DNA from: Bacillus pumilus
GTDB taxonomy: Bacteria > Bacillota > Bacilli > Bacillales > Bacillaceae
NCBI GenBank assembly: GCA_001938995.1
Contig: MKZN01000008.1
Coordinates: forward strand, 78,227-142,226
Direction of reading: 5' to 3'
DNA length: 64,000 nucleotides
The notes under the pieces are model-generated. The model was not told the DNA's origin and did no database searches. It was given only the letters and a program-made list of their open reading frames with translations. The translations under genes and the position numbers were made by a program. Within the stretch, counting starts at the first letter, position 1. Every line of letters starts with the position of its first letter. Below, one piece after another: positions 44,292-54,605 of the stretch.

Positions 44292-44602
44292 GTTGGATCT
44301 TACTCATTGGGGCAGGTATCTTTGAAATGCTATGCGTGACGATGATGAATCAATTTCAGAAAGAGCGTCATTTAAAATGGATTCTATTCATTGCAGTTGG
44401 ATTTGCGATTTCCTTTTCGATGCTGTCTCTTGCGATGAATACGATTCCGATGGGAACAGCATATGCCGTATGGACCGGTATAGGAGCGGTTGGCGGCGCG
44501 ATTGTTGGAATGCTGTTTTACGGAGAATCGAAAGATGCAAAGCGTATTTTCTTTATCGCGTTGATATTATCGGCGGCAGTCGGTTTAAAATTGATTGGTT
44601 GA
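44288..44602 (+). CDS. ykkD: SMR-family guanidinium exporter subunit YkkD
   Basis: A 104-residue four-helix SMR protein with the Glu in [15 protein letters not shown] and the [15 protein letters not shown] helix. It starts at TTG (44288) in a 4-bp overlap with ykkC, with AAAGGAGAGG upstream. It pairs with YkkC; neither works alone in the known system. Confidence 0.94.
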   Translation: MSWILLIGAGIFEMLCVTMMNQFQKERHLKWILFIAVGFAISFSMLSLAMNTIPMGTAYAVWTGIGAVGGAIVGMLFYGESKDAKRIFFIALILSAAVGLKLIG

Positions 44603-44636
44603 AAAAGGCTGGCATTCGTATGCCGGCCTTTTTGTT
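44601..44636 (+). terminator. Rho-independent terminator of ykkCD
   Basis: AAAAAGGC-TGGCAT / ATGCC-GGCCTTTTT directly at the ykkD stop. The convergent small gene ends beside it. Confidence 0.82.
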
Positions 44637-44820
44637 ACACCGAGTGGTCGTTGGAACCGCTCTCATTTTTACGATTTAGAAAACTCATCAGCAAGAAACA
44701 TACACCAAGCGTGAGCAAAGGAATGAGTCTTTCTCCTGTTATAAATAGATATATGCCGATGATGAGACAGACAATGCCGAGACAAAAGTTCATTTTACCA
44801 AATAAGGTCATGCTTTTCAT
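44635..44820 (-). CDS. Small two-helix membrane protein, unknown
   Basis: A 61-residue protein with two membrane segments (LGIVCLIIGIYLFI and LIPLLTLGVCFLLMSFL) and a polar C-terminus. AAGGAGAG lies seven bases before the ATG at 44820, which supports real translation. I do not recognise the family. Confidence 0.65.
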   Translation of the reverse strand: MKSMTLFGKMNFCLGIVCLIIGIYLFITGERLIPLLTLGVCFLLMSFLNRKNESGSNDHSV

Positions 44821-44972
44821 TCAATCTCTCCTTCGATAAAAGGTTTACCTGCATTATAGCATGTGATGTAGATTTGAATGAATATTCAATAAAATTTGTT
44901 CACTCAATTGCTTTTTCTCTTTCCACAGTATAAGATTTCATTAGAATGAAAACGTAAAAGAGGTTATCATAC

Positions 44973-45875
44973 ATGAGAACATTCATTACAGAAAAACTTG
45001 AATTACATAGACAAAAACATCAGCAAAAAGGAAAATTGCTTGTCAGCTGTCCAGATCAGCCTGGAATTGTGTCCGCAGTGTCTACCTTTTTATTTGAGCA
45101 CGGAGCAAACATCATTGAATCAAGTCAATATACAACAGATCATGAAAGTGGCAGATTCTTTTTAAGAATCGAATTCGATTTGAAAGATATCTCGGCCAAT
45201 ATCGACCAGTTGAAAAGGAGCTTTGCGCCAATTGCTGAATCATTTCAAATGACATGGAGCATCTCGCGTGCAAGTGAGCTTAAAAAGCTAGCGATCTTTG
45301 TGTCGAAGGAACTTCACTGTTTACATGAACTTTTATGGGAATGGCAAAACGGGAATCTCATGGCTGAAATAGCCGTTGTGATCAGCAATCACGAAACGGC
45401 AAAAGACACAGTCGAGTCTCTCGGAATTCCATTCCATTATGTAAAGGCAAATAAAGACATCCGCAACGAAGCAGAAAAACAGCAGCTTGCGTTACTCGAA
45501 CAATATGACATTGACGTCGTGGTACTTGCAAGGTATATGCAGATCTTAACACCTGATTTTATCAGGCAGCATCCAAACAAAATCATTAATATCCATCATT
45601 CCTTCCTTCCAGCATTTATTGGTGCGAACCCGTACAAACGGGCGTATGAGCGCGGGGTGAAATTGATCGGTGCAACGTCTCACTATGTGACAAATGATTT
45701 AGACGAAGGGCCGATTATTGAACAGGATATTGAACGTGTCGATCATCGGGATGATGCAGAGGCATTAAAGAATATTGGTCGTACGATTGAGAGAAGTGTG
45801 CTTGCGCGTGCAGTGAAGTGGCATTTAGAAGACCGAATTATTGTACACGAGAATAAAACCATCGTATTTAATTGA
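44973..45875 (+). CDS. purU: Formyltetrahydrofolate deformylase
   Basis: Releases formate from 10-formyl-THF, balancing one-carbon and purine supply. A 300-residue protein: the N-terminal ACT domain (LLVSCPDQPGIVSAVSTFL) is followed by the formyltransferase domain with the Asn-His-Asp triad region (NIHHSFLPAFIGANPYKRAY, DLDEGPIIEQD). AAAGAGG precedes the ATG. It is followed by the proline T-box operon, as in B. subtilis (ykkE-proBA). Confidence 0.95.
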   Translation: MRTFITEKLELHRQKHQQKGKLLVSCPDQPGIVSAVSTFLFEHGANIIESSQYTTDHESGRFFLRIEFDLKDISANIDQLKRSFAPIAESFQMTWSISRASELKKLAIFVSKELHCLHELLWEWQNGNLMAEIAVVISNHETAKDTVESLGIPFHYVKANKDIRNEAEKQQLALLEQYDIDVVVLARYMQILTPDFIRQHPNKIINIHHSFLPAFIGANPYKRAYERGVKLIGATSHYVTNDLDEGPIIEQDIERVDHRDDAEALKNIGRTIERSVLARAVKWHLEDRIIVHENKTIVFN

Positions 45876-45879
45876 CCAC

Positions 45880-45908
45880 TTGACTTTTCTGAAGCAATTG
45901 GTGATAAT
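45880..45908 (+). promoter_or_regulatory. SigA promoter of the proBA T-box leader
   Basis: TTGACT (45880-45885), 17 bases, GATAAT (45903-45908). Confidence 0.7.
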
Positions 45909-45917
45909 ATAAAAAAA

Positions 45918-46163
45918 TTAACGAGCGTTGAAAAGGAATAGTAAGCAGGGACTGCTGTGTAAAGAGAGCGAATGAATGAGCTGAAACATTTGCCACAGAC
46001 AGCTGCTGAACCTACCTTTGAGCCTTAGAGGAAAAGTCTAAGCGCATGCCTGGCGTTACAGGAGTTGAGTGGAATAAGTGATGTCATGCTTATTCAATGA
46101 AGGTGGTACCACGGAAAATCCCTTTTCGTCCTTTATATAAGGAGGAAAAGGGATTTTTTTTTG
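45918..46163 (+). ncRNA. T-box leader, proline specific
   Basis: This is a tRNA-sensing leader. The specifier loop reads GAA-CCT-ACC, with the proline codon CCT at 46011-46013. The T-box AAGGTGGTACCACGGAAA starts at 46100, and its TGGT pairs with the acceptor end of uncharged tRNA-Pro. A terminator (AATCCCTTTTCGTCC / GGAGGAAAAGGGATT, 46116-46162) can be replaced by the antiterminator. It controls proBA. Confidence 0.95.
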
Positions 46164-46189
46164 TGGCTAAATAGCGGAGGGAATTAACG

Positions 46190-47287
46190 ATGAAAAAGCA
46201 AAGGATCGTCATTAAAATTGGCAGTAGTTCATTAACAGAACAAAAGGGTGCCATTGATGAACAAAAAATGTGGGATCATGTCAAAGCCATCGCAAAACTC
46301 AGGGAGGCAGGACATGAAATCATTTTAATTTCATCAGGTGCCGTTGCGGCTGGATTTGGCAGTCTAGGATATCCATCAAGACCTGTTACATTGAAAGGAA
46401 AACAAGCAGCAGCAGCAGTTGGACAGAGCTTGTTAATGCAGAAATATACAGAATTATTTGCTCGTTTTGAGATGACACCTGCACAAATGCTTTTAACAAG
46501 AAATGACTTCTCAGATCGTACAAGGTATCGAAATGCCTATGCAACGATGATGGAACTACTGGAAAGAAGAATTTTACCGATCATTAATGAAAATGATTCT
46601 GTCTCTATCGAGGAGCTTACCTTCGGAGACAATGACATGCTGTCAGCACTTGTCAGCGGATTGATTCATGCGGATCAATTGATCATATTAACGGACATCA
46701 ATGGGATCTATAATGCAAATCCAAATGAGGACCCTGAGGCGAAAAGGTTTGACATGCTGACACACATTACGGAGGAATTGTTTTCATATGCCAAGAGTAC
46801 TGGATCGAAGGTAGGTACAGGTGGTATGAAATCAAAGCTATCTGCTGCACAGACCGCACTTTCGCTTGGCGTGAAAGTCTTCATTGGGACGGGTGAAGGA
46901 GAAGACAAGCTGATTCAAATTCTCGCTGGTGATGGTGACGGTACGTATATTGGAGAACAGGAGTTAGCGGCGGTGAATAATCGCCGTCAATGGATTCAAT
47001 TTCACTCCCCGGTCTCGGGGGAAATCATGATTGATGCAGGAGCGGAAGCCGCTATTTTGCATCATGGAAGCAGCCTTTTGCCTGCTGGGGTGATTGATGT
47101 GACTGGAGATTTTTCTAAAGGAGAAGTCGTCGAAGTCATCGGTCCAAATGGATTGGTTGGTAAAGGCCAAGCCTTGTACGCAGCCGAAGAGCTTCTCGAA
47201 GTAAAAGGTTTGCGGAGTGATGAACTTGAGATAGGTAAACCAGAAGTCATTCACAGAGATCACTGGGTGAAGCATGTACAAAACTGA
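46190..47287 (+). CDS. proB: Glutamate 5-kinase
   Basis: First step of proline synthesis from glutamate. A 365-residue protein: the amino-acid-kinase domain ([63 protein letters not shown]) and the C-terminal PUA domain (~275-365). GGAGGG lies eight bases before the ATG. It is downstream of the proline T-box, thus induced by proline limitation. Confidence 0.96.
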   Translation: MKKQRIVIKIGSSSLTEQKGAIDEQKMWDHVKAIAKLREAGHEIILISSGAVAAGFGSLGYPSRPVTLKGKQAAAAVGQSLLMQKYTELFARFEMTPAQMLLTRNDFSDRTRYRNAYATMMELLERRILPIINENDSVSIEELTFGDNDMLSALVSGLIHADQLIILTDINGIYNANPNEDPEAKRFDMLTHITEELFSYAKSTGSKVGTGGMKSKLSAAQTALSLGVKVFIGTGEGEDKLIQILAGDGDGTYIGEQELAAVNNRRQWIQFHSPVSGEIMIDAGAEAAILHHGSSLLPAGVIDVTGDFSKGEVVEVIGPNGLVGKGQALYAAEELLEVKGLRSDELEIGKPEVIHRDHWVKHVQN

Positions 47288-47299
47288 GGAGGGAAAACG

Positions 47300-48550
47300 A
47301 TGAATGAAGTGATTGTAAAAGCAAAAAAAGCGAGCATAGCCAAAGATCAATTGCTCCTAAAAACAACAGAACAAAAGAATGAAGCATTAAAAACGATTGC
47401 GGAAGCATTAAAAGCATCTTCAGCTTTTTTAATCGAAGAGAACGAAAAGGATGTCCTCGCAGCTGAAGAAAAGCAGTTCACCTCATCTGTTATTGACCGA
47501 ATTACATTGACAAAAGAGCGAATTGAAGCCATTGCGGAGGCGACTCTTCAACTCGTCCATCTAAAAGACCCAATTGGTGAAACGCTAGAAACCATTCAAA
47601 AAGACAATGGTCTTTCAATTGAGAAGGTGCGAGTGCCACTCGGGACGGTTGGGATGATTTATGAAGCAAGACCGAACGTCACAGTGGATGCTGCAACACT
47701 TTGCTTGAAAACAGGTAATGCCGTCATTTTACGAGGAAGCTCATCTGCCATCCATAGCAATAAAGCGATCGTGAAAGTGATCCATGAAGCGCTTGCTACA
47801 ACTGATATTCCAGTAGATAGTGTGCAATTAATCGAAGACATAGGAAGAGAAACGGCAAAAACACTGTTCACCCTAAATGAATATCTAGATGTCCTTATCC
47901 CACGTGGAGGAAAGAATTTAATAGATCTCGTTGTCAGAGAATCAACAGTGCCAGTGCTTGAGACAGGGGCTGGAAATTGTCATATCTATCTAGATGAAAC
48001 TGCTAATCAAGAGATGACTGAACAAATAGTACTGAATGCGAAAACCCAAAGACCATCAGTCTGTAATGCAATTGAAAGCCTAATCATTCATGAAAATTGG
48101 GCAAAGGCGCATGGTGCCTCGTTATTTCAAGCACTACATGCAAATGGTGTAGAAATACGTGGAGACGAAGCGATATGTCAGCTAGACCCGAGTGCCATTT
48201 TAGCGACAACAGCTGACTTTGAAACAGAATTTTTAGCACCGATTGTCAGTATTAAAATGGTTCAGAACTTGGAAGAAGCCATTCACCATATACAAACATA
48301 TGGATCGAAGCATTCTGAAGCGATCATCACTGAAAATGAGCAACATGCCGCATTGTTCCTAACAGCAGTTGACGCTGCCGCTGTTTACCACAATGCCTCG
48401 ACTCGGTTTACCGATGGCTTTGAATTCGGCTATGGAGCGGAAATAGGTATTAGTACACAAAAGCTTCACGCAAGAGGACCGATGGGCTTACCGGCTTTAA
48501 CGTCTGAAAAATTCTTGATTCGCGGTGAGGGACAAATCAGAGAATCATAA
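47300..48550 (+). CDS. proA: Gamma-glutamyl phosphate reductase
   Basis: Second step of proline synthesis, NADPH reduction to glutamate semialdehyde. A 416-residue aldehyde-dehydrogenase-fold protein. It has [19 protein letters not shown] near residue 110, [12 protein letters not shown], the catalytic Cys in [13 protein letters not shown], and [18 protein letters not shown] near the end. GAGGAGGG precedes the ATG, 12 bp after proB. Confidence 0.96.
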   Translation: MNEVIVKAKKASIAKDQLLLKTTEQKNEALKTIAEALKASSAFLIEENEKDVLAAEEKQFTSSVIDRITLTKERIEAIAEATLQLVHLKDPIGETLETIQKDNGLSIEKVRVPLGTVGMIYEARPNVTVDAATLCLKTGNAVILRGSSSAIHSNKAIVKVIHEALATTDIPVDSVQLIEDIGRETAKTLFTLNEYLDVLIPRGGKNLIDLVVRESTVPVLETGAGNCHIYLDETANQEMTEQIVLNAKTQRPSVCNAIESLIIHENWAKAHGASLFQALHANGVEIRGDEAICQLDPSAILATTADFETEFLAPIVSIKMVQNLEEAIHHIQTYGSKHSEAIITENEQHAALFLTAVDAAAVYHNASTRFTDGFEFGYGAEIGISTQKLHARGPMGLPALTSEKFLIRGEGQIRES

Positions 48551-48552
48551 TT

Positions 48553-48592
48553 CAAAAGAGAGGGCCTTGTAGGAGCAGGCTCTCTTTTTATT
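48553..48592 (+). terminator. Rho-independent terminator of proBA
   Basis: AAAGAGAGGGCCT / AGGCTCTCTTT with a T run. Confidence 0.8.
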
Positions 48593-48673
48593 CTCATTTT
48601 TTGTATTTCTTAGATCAAGTATGATAAAATATGGTAATGTTTTATATTTTGAGAAGATTGGAGAAGGCAACGT

Positions 48674-49810
48674 ATGGCGAAAATCATTCCCTCTTCGGAT
48701 ATTGGAGTGAAAATCAACAAGTGGTATGAATTAATCCGCAGATTTGATTCAGAACAAGCAGAACAGTTAAAGCAGGAAATTCGCACCTCTCTTGATTCAA
48801 TGGAAGAAGATCAGAATTTGCTTCTCTATTTTTCTTTAATGGAATTCAGACATGAGGTTATGCTCGATTATTTAAAGCCATTAAAGGAAGGAAAGCTTCG
48901 CGCCAACTTTTCCGAGCTTTCGAAAGAAATAGACGAGCATCAAATGCATGTGACAGGCATGCTAGAATATTACTATCATTTCTTTAGGGGCATGTATGAA
49001 TTCGGCAGAAGGCAATACATTGCAGCCATATCGTCTTATCAAAAGGCGGAGCACAAGCTTTCTTTTGTATCTGATGATATTGAGCGAGCAGAATTCCATT
49101 TTAAAATGTCAGAAATATATTACCATATGAAACAAACACATATCTCGATGCATCATGCCAAACTCGCACTCGATGTATACGTACAACATGAACTGTATGC
49201 GCTTCGCACCATTCAGTGTGAATTTATTGTGGCTGGTAATTATGATGATATGAGAAGACATGAAAAGGCATTACCGCATCTTGAGAGAGCGCTTGCCAGA
49301 TCTAGAGACTTTCAGAATGTGCGTTTTATTGCTTCCTCTTTGTTTAATATGGGCAACAGTTATTATCGAATGGGAGACTTGACGTGCGCACTTGGATTTA
49401 TGAAAGAGTCCATCTTATTATTTGATCAAAATCAATCTGATCATCTTCGTCGATCGATAGACCCTCTTTATACAGCCGCACAGATATTATACAAACAAGG
49501 AAAAAACGAAGAAGCGTTACACTACCAAGAAGAATGTATGAAACGAGCAGAAGCCTTACAGGACAACATTCATATTCAGAAGACAGAGTTTCTAAAAGCA
49601 CTGTATATGAGACAAGATGCCGAGCAAATTAAACAGATTTTCCACTTTTTAGAATCCGCCTATGCATATCCAGATATAGAGGAGCTAGCATTAGACACCG
49701 CAAAGTATTATAATGAAATAGAAGATTATGAAAAATCTTCCATGTTCTATCAAGAAGCGGAACATGCTAGAATCTATATTCAGAGAGGGGATTGTTTATA
49801 TGAATTTTAA
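48674..49810 (+). CDS. Rap-family phosphatase / response-regulator inhibitor
   Basis: A 378-residue tetratricopeptide protein of the Rap family. The N-terminal three-helix domain (SSDIGVKINKWYELIRRFD, DYLKPLKEG, RKMT-like MLEYYYHFFRGMYEF) dephosphorylates Spo0F or blocks ComA. Residues ~100-370 are TPR repeats that bind the Phr peptide (AHSMHHAKLALD-like, NMGNSYYRMGD, YYNEIEDYEKS). Its last 11 bp overlap a phr gene, the standard cassette. The target cannot be told from sequence. Confidence 0.92.
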   Translation: MAKIIPSSDIGVKINKWYELIRRFDSEQAEQLKQEIRTSLDSMEEDQNLLLYFSLMEFRHEVMLDYLKPLKEGKLRANFSELSKEIDEHQMHVTGMLEYYYHFFRGMYEFGRRQYIAAISSYQKAEHKLSFVSDDIERAEFHFKMSEIYYHMKQTHISMHHAKLALDVYVQHELYALRTIQCEFIVAGNYDDMRRHEKALPHLERALARSRDFQNVRFIASSLFNMGNSYYRMGDLTCALGFMKESILLFDQNQSDHLRRSIDPLYTAAQILYKQGKNEEALHYQEECMKRAEALQDNIHIQKTEFLKALYMRQDAEQIKQIFHFLESAYAYPDIEELALDTAKYYNEIEDYEKSSMFYQEAEHARIYIQRGDCLYEF

Positions 49811-49940
49811 AAAATGGACAGTCATCTGTACAAGCATCTCCATCATGGCATTATGGTTAACATTAACAGTAGCTAATGCCGACCCGGACAACAGAAACCA
49901 CACGTTAGAAAAACCGAACCAGCAGCAAGTCTTCATCTAA
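49800..49940 (+). CDS. Phr pheromone precursor
   Basis: A 46-residue exported precursor: basic start (MNFKKW), hydrophobic core (VICTSISIMALWLTLTV), signal cleavage near ANA-DP, then a polar tail. NRNHT at residues 31-35 matches the xRNxT pattern of B. subtilis PhrA (ARNQT) and PhrE (SRNVT) and is the likely mature pentapeptide (inference). It is not at the extreme C-terminus but followed by 11 residues. GAGAGGGG lies in the end of rap, seven bases before the ATG. Confidence 0.85.
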   Translation: MNFKKWTVICTSISIMALWLTLTVANADPDNRNHTLEKPNQQQVFI

Positions 49941-49967
49941 AAGTCCTTTTTCAAGGGCTTTTTTTAT
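49938..49967 (+). terminator. Rho-independent terminator of rap-phr
   Basis: AAAAGTCCTT / AAGGGCTTTTTTT starting at the phr stop codon. Confidence 0.78.
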
Positions 49968-50060
49968 GCTTTCCATCCTCAAGGAAGCAAAATTATCCGC
50001 TCATCCAAGCACACGGAGGACATTATTAAGCATATGTCTTTTTCATTGACTCTAAAAATT

Positions 50061-50083
50061 AAATTGTGTACAATTTAATTGTG
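50061..50083 (+). promoter_or_regulatory. OhrR operator before ohrA
   Basis: The overlapping inverted repeats AAATTGTGTACAATTT (50061-50076) and TACAATTTAATTGTG (50069-50083) match the known OhrR box (TACAATT-AATTGTA type). Confidence 0.8.
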
Positions 50084-50120
50084 ATAAATACAATAAATAA
50101 AGAGAAAGAGGGTTATATAA

Positions 50121-50549
50121 ATGTCAAATGTATTATTTACGGCAACCGTATCAGCTGTAGGAGGAAGAGAAGGGAAAGTTGTTTCTTCAGATGGTGTAAT
50201 TGAGCATGATGTCGCAATGCCTGGAACACCAAGAGCGAAGAAACTGGAACAAGCAACGAATCCAGAGCAACTATTTGCAGCAGGATACTCCGCATGCTTT
50301 GATTCAGCCCTTCAAATGGTCGCTAGACAAGAGCGCATCCGTTTCGAAAGTGAAGTTACAGCACATGTGAGTTTGATCAAAGATCAATCAGATGACGGCT
50401 TTAAACTAGGTGTCAAAATAGAAGTAAAAGGAACTGGGATCGAGCAAACAGCATTAGATGAGCTTGTTCATAAAGCGCATGGTGTATGCCCGTACTCAAA
50501 AGCGACACAAGGAAACATCGAAGTAGAACTAGTAGCGTCCGCTCAATAA
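50121..50549 (+). CDS. ohrA: Organic hydroperoxide resistance protein OhrA
   Basis: Thiol peroxidase of the OsmC/Ohr family, 142 residues, that reduces organic hydroperoxides through two cysteines (FAAGYSACFDSALQ and HGVCPYSKATQGN). Arg and Glu active-site residues are present. The OhrR box upstream shows induction by organic peroxide. AGAAAGAGGG precedes the ATG. Confidence 0.96.
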   Translation: MSNVLFTATVSAVGGREGKVVSSDGVIEHDVAMPGTPRAKKLEQATNPEQLFAAGYSACFDSALQMVARQERIRFESEVTAHVSLIKDQSDDGFKLGVKIEVKGTGIEQTALDELVHKAHGVCPYSKATQGNIEVELVASAQ

Positions 50550-50558
50550 ATGACATAC

Positions 50559-50590
50559 GAAAAGGCTGAGGGAATGCCCTCAGCCTTTTC
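50559..50590. terminator. Bidirectional terminator ohrA / ohrR
   Basis: GAAAAGGCTGAGGG / CCCTCAGCCTTTTC with a four-base loop. Perfect 14-bp stem between convergent genes. Confidence 0.88.
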
Positions 50591-51026
50591 ATTGTGTTAA
50601 TTTTTGCAAAAGCTCATGTAAAGTCGAACGCAATAATTTGAGCTCTTCTTCTGATCTGCCTGTTCCAGACAGCATTCGAATCGGAATTGTTGTGGCTTTC
50701 TCTTTTAGTTGTTCTCCGTATTCGGTTAAACGAATGTGCACAGAACGCTCATCCTCTTTCGAACGCTCCCGAATGAGGAGTCCATTCTGTTCCATACGCT
50801 TTAACATCGGCGTCAGTGTGCCTGAGTCTAAATAAAGTAGCTTACCCATTGTCTTCACATTTAATGTCCCATGCTCCCATAGTAAGAGCAAGGTCAAATA
50901 TTGTGGATAGGTGATGTTTAACTCATCTAATAACGGCTTATATTGTTTTGTCATCTCTCTTGAACTTGCATATAACAAGAAGCAAAGCTGATTTTCCAGC
51001 TTCATATGTTCGAATTCATTTGTCAT
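50589..51026 (-). CDS. ohrR: Organic peroxide sensor/repressor OhrR (MarR family)
   Basis: A 145-residue winged-helix repressor. The single sensing Cys falls at residue 15 (KLENQLCFLLYASSREMT) when the ATG at 51026 is used, exactly as in B. subtilis OhrR, which supports this start over the TTG at 51038. The DNA-binding part is LYLDSGTLTPMLKRMEQ. It is placed between ohrA and ohrB. Confidence 0.94.
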   Translation of the reverse strand: MTNEFEHMKLENQLCFLLYASSREMTKQYKPLLDELNITYPQYLTLLLLWEHGTLNVKTMGKLLYLDSGTLTPMLKRMEQNGLLIRERSKEDERSVHIRLTEYGEQLKEKATTIPIRMLSGTGRSEEELKLLRSTLHELLQKLTQ

Positions 51027-51187
51027 CTCTGTCACCAACTATTGTTTATTATATTCATTATTGTATAAGATTTTCTCCCTTTTTAACATCAATACATGTT
51101 AAAAACAAAAAAATCTTCAATGTGCGAGAAATGTTTGAGGAATGGATAAAACGTGAATGGGTTAAATAGAAGAAGGAGGAGATAAAG

Positions 51188-51607
51188 ATGAAACCGATAT
51201 TTACAGCAAAAGTGAAGGCGCAGCAGGGAAGAGCTGGACATGTTCGTTCAGACGATGGTGTTCTTGATCTCAACATTGTCATGCCAAACGCTAAGAAAGA
51301 TGGAGAGACTGGTACAAATCCAGAGCAATTATTTGCAGCCGGCTATGCGGCTTGTTTCGGGGGAGCGCTCGAACAAGTAGCGAAGAAACAAGGGATAGAG
51401 ATCGAATCAGACGTTGAGGGACATGTCAGTCTGTTAAAAGATGAAAGTGATGGAGGATTTAAGCTTGGCGTCAAGCTCATTGTGTCCGCTAAAGGTCTTG
51501 ACCATGACAAGGCGAAAGAGCTTGTAGAAGCGGCACATCAATTCTGTCCATATTCAAAAGCAACGAGAGGCAACATCGAAGTGGAGCTTGAAGTTGCACA
51601 ATCATGA
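51188..51607 (+). CDS. ohrB: Organic hydroperoxide resistance protein OhrB
   Basis: A 139-residue second Ohr peroxidase, with the two reactive cysteines in FAAGYAACFGGAL and HQFCPYSKATRGN. AAGGAGGAG lies six bases before the ATG. In B. subtilis ohrB is under SigB rather than OhrR. I see no OhrR box here, nor a clear SigB promoter. Confidence 0.95.
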   Translation: MKPIFTAKVKAQQGRAGHVRSDDGVLDLNIVMPNAKKDGETGTNPEQLFAAGYAACFGGALEQVAKKQGIEIESDVEGHVSLLKDESDGGFKLGVKLIVSAKGLDHDKAKELVEAAHQFCPYSKATRGNIEVELEVAQS

Positions 51608-51610
51608 AGA

Positions 51611-51645
51611 GAGACACCTGCATCCAGCAGGTGCCTTTTTTAATA
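51611..51645. terminator. Terminator of ohrB
   Basis: ACACCTGC / GCAGGTGCC with a five-base loop and six T, overlapping the guaD stop on the other strand. Confidence 0.8.
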
Positions 51646-52110
51646 TTCTTTCTTTTTGTCGTATGCTTCCCACGCTTCAAATGGAGCAAGGGTTTTTGGA
51701 AGTGTTAGCTGATAAAATGGAATATTTCTTGATTCATACTCTTTATGAATCTCTTCATAAATAAACGAGTCGTCAAACCCAGAAGTCGCTGCATCCTGAT
51801 GACCAGCAGCAAAATATACCGCTTTAGGTCTAGCCCAATAGATCGCACCGAGGCACATCGGGCAAGGCTCACAGCTTGTATATAAAATACAATCTTCTAA
51901 TTGATATGTACGGAGAACCTGACAAGCCTTTCGGATGGCAGTTACTTCTGCATGTGCGGTTGGGTCATTGCTAGTTGTCACAATGTTGCTTCCCTCTGCA
52001 ATCATCTGACCATCCTTGACAATGACTGCGCCAAAAGGGCCGCCAGTACCACGAGTAACTCCTTCTACTGCAAGATCAATTGCGCGCTGTAAAAAAGCTT
52101 GATGATTCAT
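51640..52110 (-). CDS. guaD: Guanine deaminase
   Basis: Deaminates guanine to xanthine in purine salvage and nitrogen use. A 156-residue member of the cytidine-deaminase fold, the same length as B. subtilis GuaD. The zinc site is PTAHAEVTAIRKAC (His, Glu) and CEPCPMCLGAIYWA (two Cys). The ATG at 52110 lies six bases after AAAGGAGG; the longer frame adds 16 residues through that site. Confidence 0.95.
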   Translation of the reverse strand: MNHQAFLQRAIDLAVEGVTRGTGGPFGAVIVKDGQMIAEGSNIVTTSNDPTAHAEVTAIRKACQVLRTYQLEDCILYTSCEPCPMCLGAIYWARPKAVYFAAGHQDAATSGFDDSFIYEEIHKEYESRNIPFYQLTLPKTLAPFEAWEAYDKKKEY

Positions 52111-52207
52111 CATCTTCCTCCTTTTGTTCGTCTGACTTCTTAAGTATAAAGGAATCATGCTAAAAAAGGAATCGACCTAACAGATGGGTGAACCGGGGAA
52201 TAAGAGG

Positions 52208-52236
52208 AAAAAACCCCTGCTATGAGAAGCAGGGGA
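52208..52236 (-). terminator. Rho-independent terminator of metE
   Basis: On the minus strand CCCCTGCT / AGCAGGGG with a six-base loop is followed by six T. Confidence 0.85.
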
Positions 52237-52247
52237 AGGACCTTCTT

Positions 52248-54536
52248 TTATGCATGCTGCGCTAGCTTTTTGCGCGCTACTTCAGCAGCTGTTACCATGT
52301 TTTTCAATGCGGCAATCGTTTCAGGCTCTTGTCTTGTTTTCAAGCCGCAGTCAGGATTGACCCAGAAGCGATCCGTCGGACAAACGTTCAGCGCATCATC
52401 AATGATCTCGCTCATTTCATCAACAGATGGTACGCGTGGGCTATGAATATCATAAACCCCAAGACCAAGACCTTTTAAATACGGATGCTTTTCTAAATAA
52501 TCAAGGAATCCGCCATGACTGCGTGAGTGCTCAATCGTGATCACATCAGCATCAAGGTCTTCAATTGTATCTACAATATCCTCGAAATTACTGTAGCACA
52601 TATGGGTGTGAATTTGTGTTTCGTTCTGCACAGAAGAGGTAGATAAACGGAAGGACTCTGCTGCCCAGTTTAAATATTCAGCCCAATCCTTCTCTTTTAA
52701 AGGAAGACCTTCTCTTAAAGCCGGTTCATCCACTTGAATCACTTGAATACCCGCTTCCTCTAGTGCCTCTACTTCTTTACGCAATGCGAAAGCAATTTGG
52801 AAGGCGATGTCTTTTCGAGAAATATCGGTTCTTGGGAATGACCAGTTTAAGATAGTGACAGGACCTGTTAGCATTCCTTTGACTTTTTTCTCTGTTAAGC
52901 TTTGCGCATACACAGTCTCTTTCACTGTCATTGGCGCTGTAAATTCAACATCTCCGTAAATGATAGGTGGTTTCACGCAGCGTGATCCATAGGATTGAAC
53001 CCATGCAAACTTCGTAAAGGCAAATCCAGCCAGTTTTTCACCGAAATATTCGACCATGTCTGTTCGTTCGAACTCTCCATGAACCAGCACATCTAAGCCA
53101 ATATCTTCTTGAATATCAATCCATCTTTTGGTTTCTTCCTTGATAAATGCATCATACTCCGCCTCTGTCCACTCGTTTTTCCGCCACTTTTGACGCGCAC
53201 TGCGTACTTCAGCTGATTGCGGGAAGCTACCAATTGTAGTGGTTGGGAGTAGCGGTAGGTCAAGAGATTCGTTTTGGATACGAAGGCGCTCTTCAAAAGC
53301 AACAGGACGTTTAAAATCTTTAGACGATAGGTTGTTACGTTCTGCTGTTAGATCTGCATTTGTTCCTTTGGCAAATTCTTTTAAAGTGAGAAGAGCTTGT
53401 GTAGCTTCATTGATGTCTTGATCGATAGCCGCTGCGCCATTTGTCAAACCTTCTTTTAATAGCGTTAATTCAGTCAGCTTTTCAGTGGCATACGAGAGAC
53501 CGTGTAACAGTTTTTCTTCAAGCTGTTCACTTGGGTGTTTCGCAACTGGCACATGAAGTAAGCTACTTGATGGTTGTAGCCACACTTCTTTCGCTTGAAT
53601 GTTTCCAATGAGTTCAGAAACAAACGATAATCGCTCACCAAGATCTGATCTCCAAATATTTCGTCCATCAATGATGCCGGCTGCTAAAATTTTATCTTGC
53701 GGGAAGCCGTGCTTTTTCACTTGCTCAAGATTTCGCCCTTGATCATGGACAAAATCAAGTCCGATGGCGTCAACAGGGTATGTGATCAATTCTTCATACG
53801 CATCAACGGAATCAAAGTATGTTTGAAGAAGGATGTTTAAAGCAGGTACTGCTTCTTTCACCGCTTGATAAATGTCCTTAACTGCTTTTACTTCCTCACT
53901 TGAAGCAGTCACAAGTGCAGGTTCATCTATCTGAACCCATTTGACGCCAGCTTCTTCAAGTTCTTTTAAAACCTGAATATAAAGAGGGATTAAACGCTCC
54001 TGAATCCCTTTCACTTCATTGGACTCATAACCTTTAGAAAGAGAGACGAATGTGTAAAGGCCAAGAACAACAGGTTTTGTTTCAATTCCAAACGCTTTTT
54101 TCGCCTTTTCATAAGCTTCAAGCGGTTTGTTGTATGTGAGTTTGAATTCGGTGCTCTTCTCATATTCTGGGACGATGTAGTGATAGTTCGTATTGAACCA
54201 TTTTGTCATTTCACTTGATACAGCATCTTTCGTTCCTCTTGCCATCGCAAAGTATGTATCTAGCGGATCTTTCAAGCTGCGGAAGCGCTCAGGAATCCAG
54301 TTGAACATGACAGCAGTATCCAGTACGTGATCATAGAAGGTGAAGTCTCCTGAAGGAACAACATCAATTTGTTGATCCATTTGAGTTTGAATAGCAGTTA
54401 AAAATTGTTCATCCAAAGTGTTTAAGAGGGTTTCTCGGTCAGTCTGCCCCTTCCAATAGGATTCAAGTGCTTTTTTCCATTCTCTGTTTAAACCAATTCG
54501 CGGAAAACCTAGATTACTTGTTTTAACAATTGTCAA
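52248..54536 (-). CDS. metE: Cobalamin-independent methionine synthase MetE
   Basis: Transfers methyl from methyl-THF-triglutamate to homocysteine using zinc. A 762-residue double-barrel protein. The N-terminal barrel begins [19 protein letters not shown]. The catalytic C-terminal barrel has [20 protein letters not shown], the zinc ligands in [11 protein letters not shown] and NPDCGLKTR, and [12 protein letters not shown]. The start is TTG at 54536, eight bases after GGAGG. The leader holds a cobalamin riboswitch, so the enzyme should be switched off when B12 is available. Confidence 0.97.
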   Translation of the reverse strand: MTIVKTSNLGFPRIGLNREWKKALESYWKGQTDRETLLNTLDEQFLTAIQTQMDQQIDVVPSGDFTFYDHVLDTAVMFNWIPERFRSLKDPLDTYFAMARGTKDAVSSEMTKWFNTNYHYIVPEYEKSTEFKLTYNKPLEAYEKAKKAFGIETKPVVLGLYTFVSLSKGYESNEVKGIQERLIPLYIQVLKELEEAGVKWVQIDEPALVTASSEEVKAVKDIYQAVKEAVPALNILLQTYFDSVDAYEELITYPVDAIGLDFVHDQGRNLEQVKKHGFPQDKILAAGIIDGRNIWRSDLGERLSFVSELIGNIQAKEVWLQPSSSLLHVPVAKHPSEQLEEKLLHGLSYATEKLTELTLLKEGLTNGAAAIDQDINEATQALLTLKEFAKGTNADLTAERNNLSSKDFKRPVAFEERLRIQNESLDLPLLPTTTIGSFPQSAEVRSARQKWRKNEWTEAEYDAFIKEETKRWIDIQEDIGLDVLVHGEFERTDMVEYFGEKLAGFAFTKFAWVQSYGSRCVKPPIIYGDVEFTAPMTVKETVYAQSLTEKKVKGMLTGPVTILNWSFPRTDISRKDIAFQIAFALRKEVEALEEAGIQVIQVDEPALREGLPLKEKDWAEYLNWAAESFRLSTSSVQNETQIHTHMCYSNFEDIVDTIEDLDADVITIEHSRSHGGFLDYLEKHPYLKGLGLGVYDIHSPRVPSVDEMSEIIDDALNVCPTDRFWVNPDCGLKTRQEPETIAALKNMVTAAEVARKKLAQHA

Positions 54537-54557
54537 TTCTAATTCCTCCTCTAATTA

Positions 54558-54605
54558 TAAAAAGACATTACCACTCTTGGTCAAGATTGATGAGGGTAAA
54601 TGTCT
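54558..54605 (-). terminator. Riboswitch-controlled terminator before metE
   Basis: On the minus strand AGACATTTACC (54605-54595) pairs with GGTAATGTCT (54572-54563), followed by TTTTTAT. It lies between the aptamer and the ribosome-binding site, so it is the probable expression platform. Confidence 0.75.

Noticed and set aside
51039..51187. SigB promoter before ohrB
   Set aside because: GTTT and GGGTTA words are present but the spacing (22 bases) is far from the 13-15 needed.
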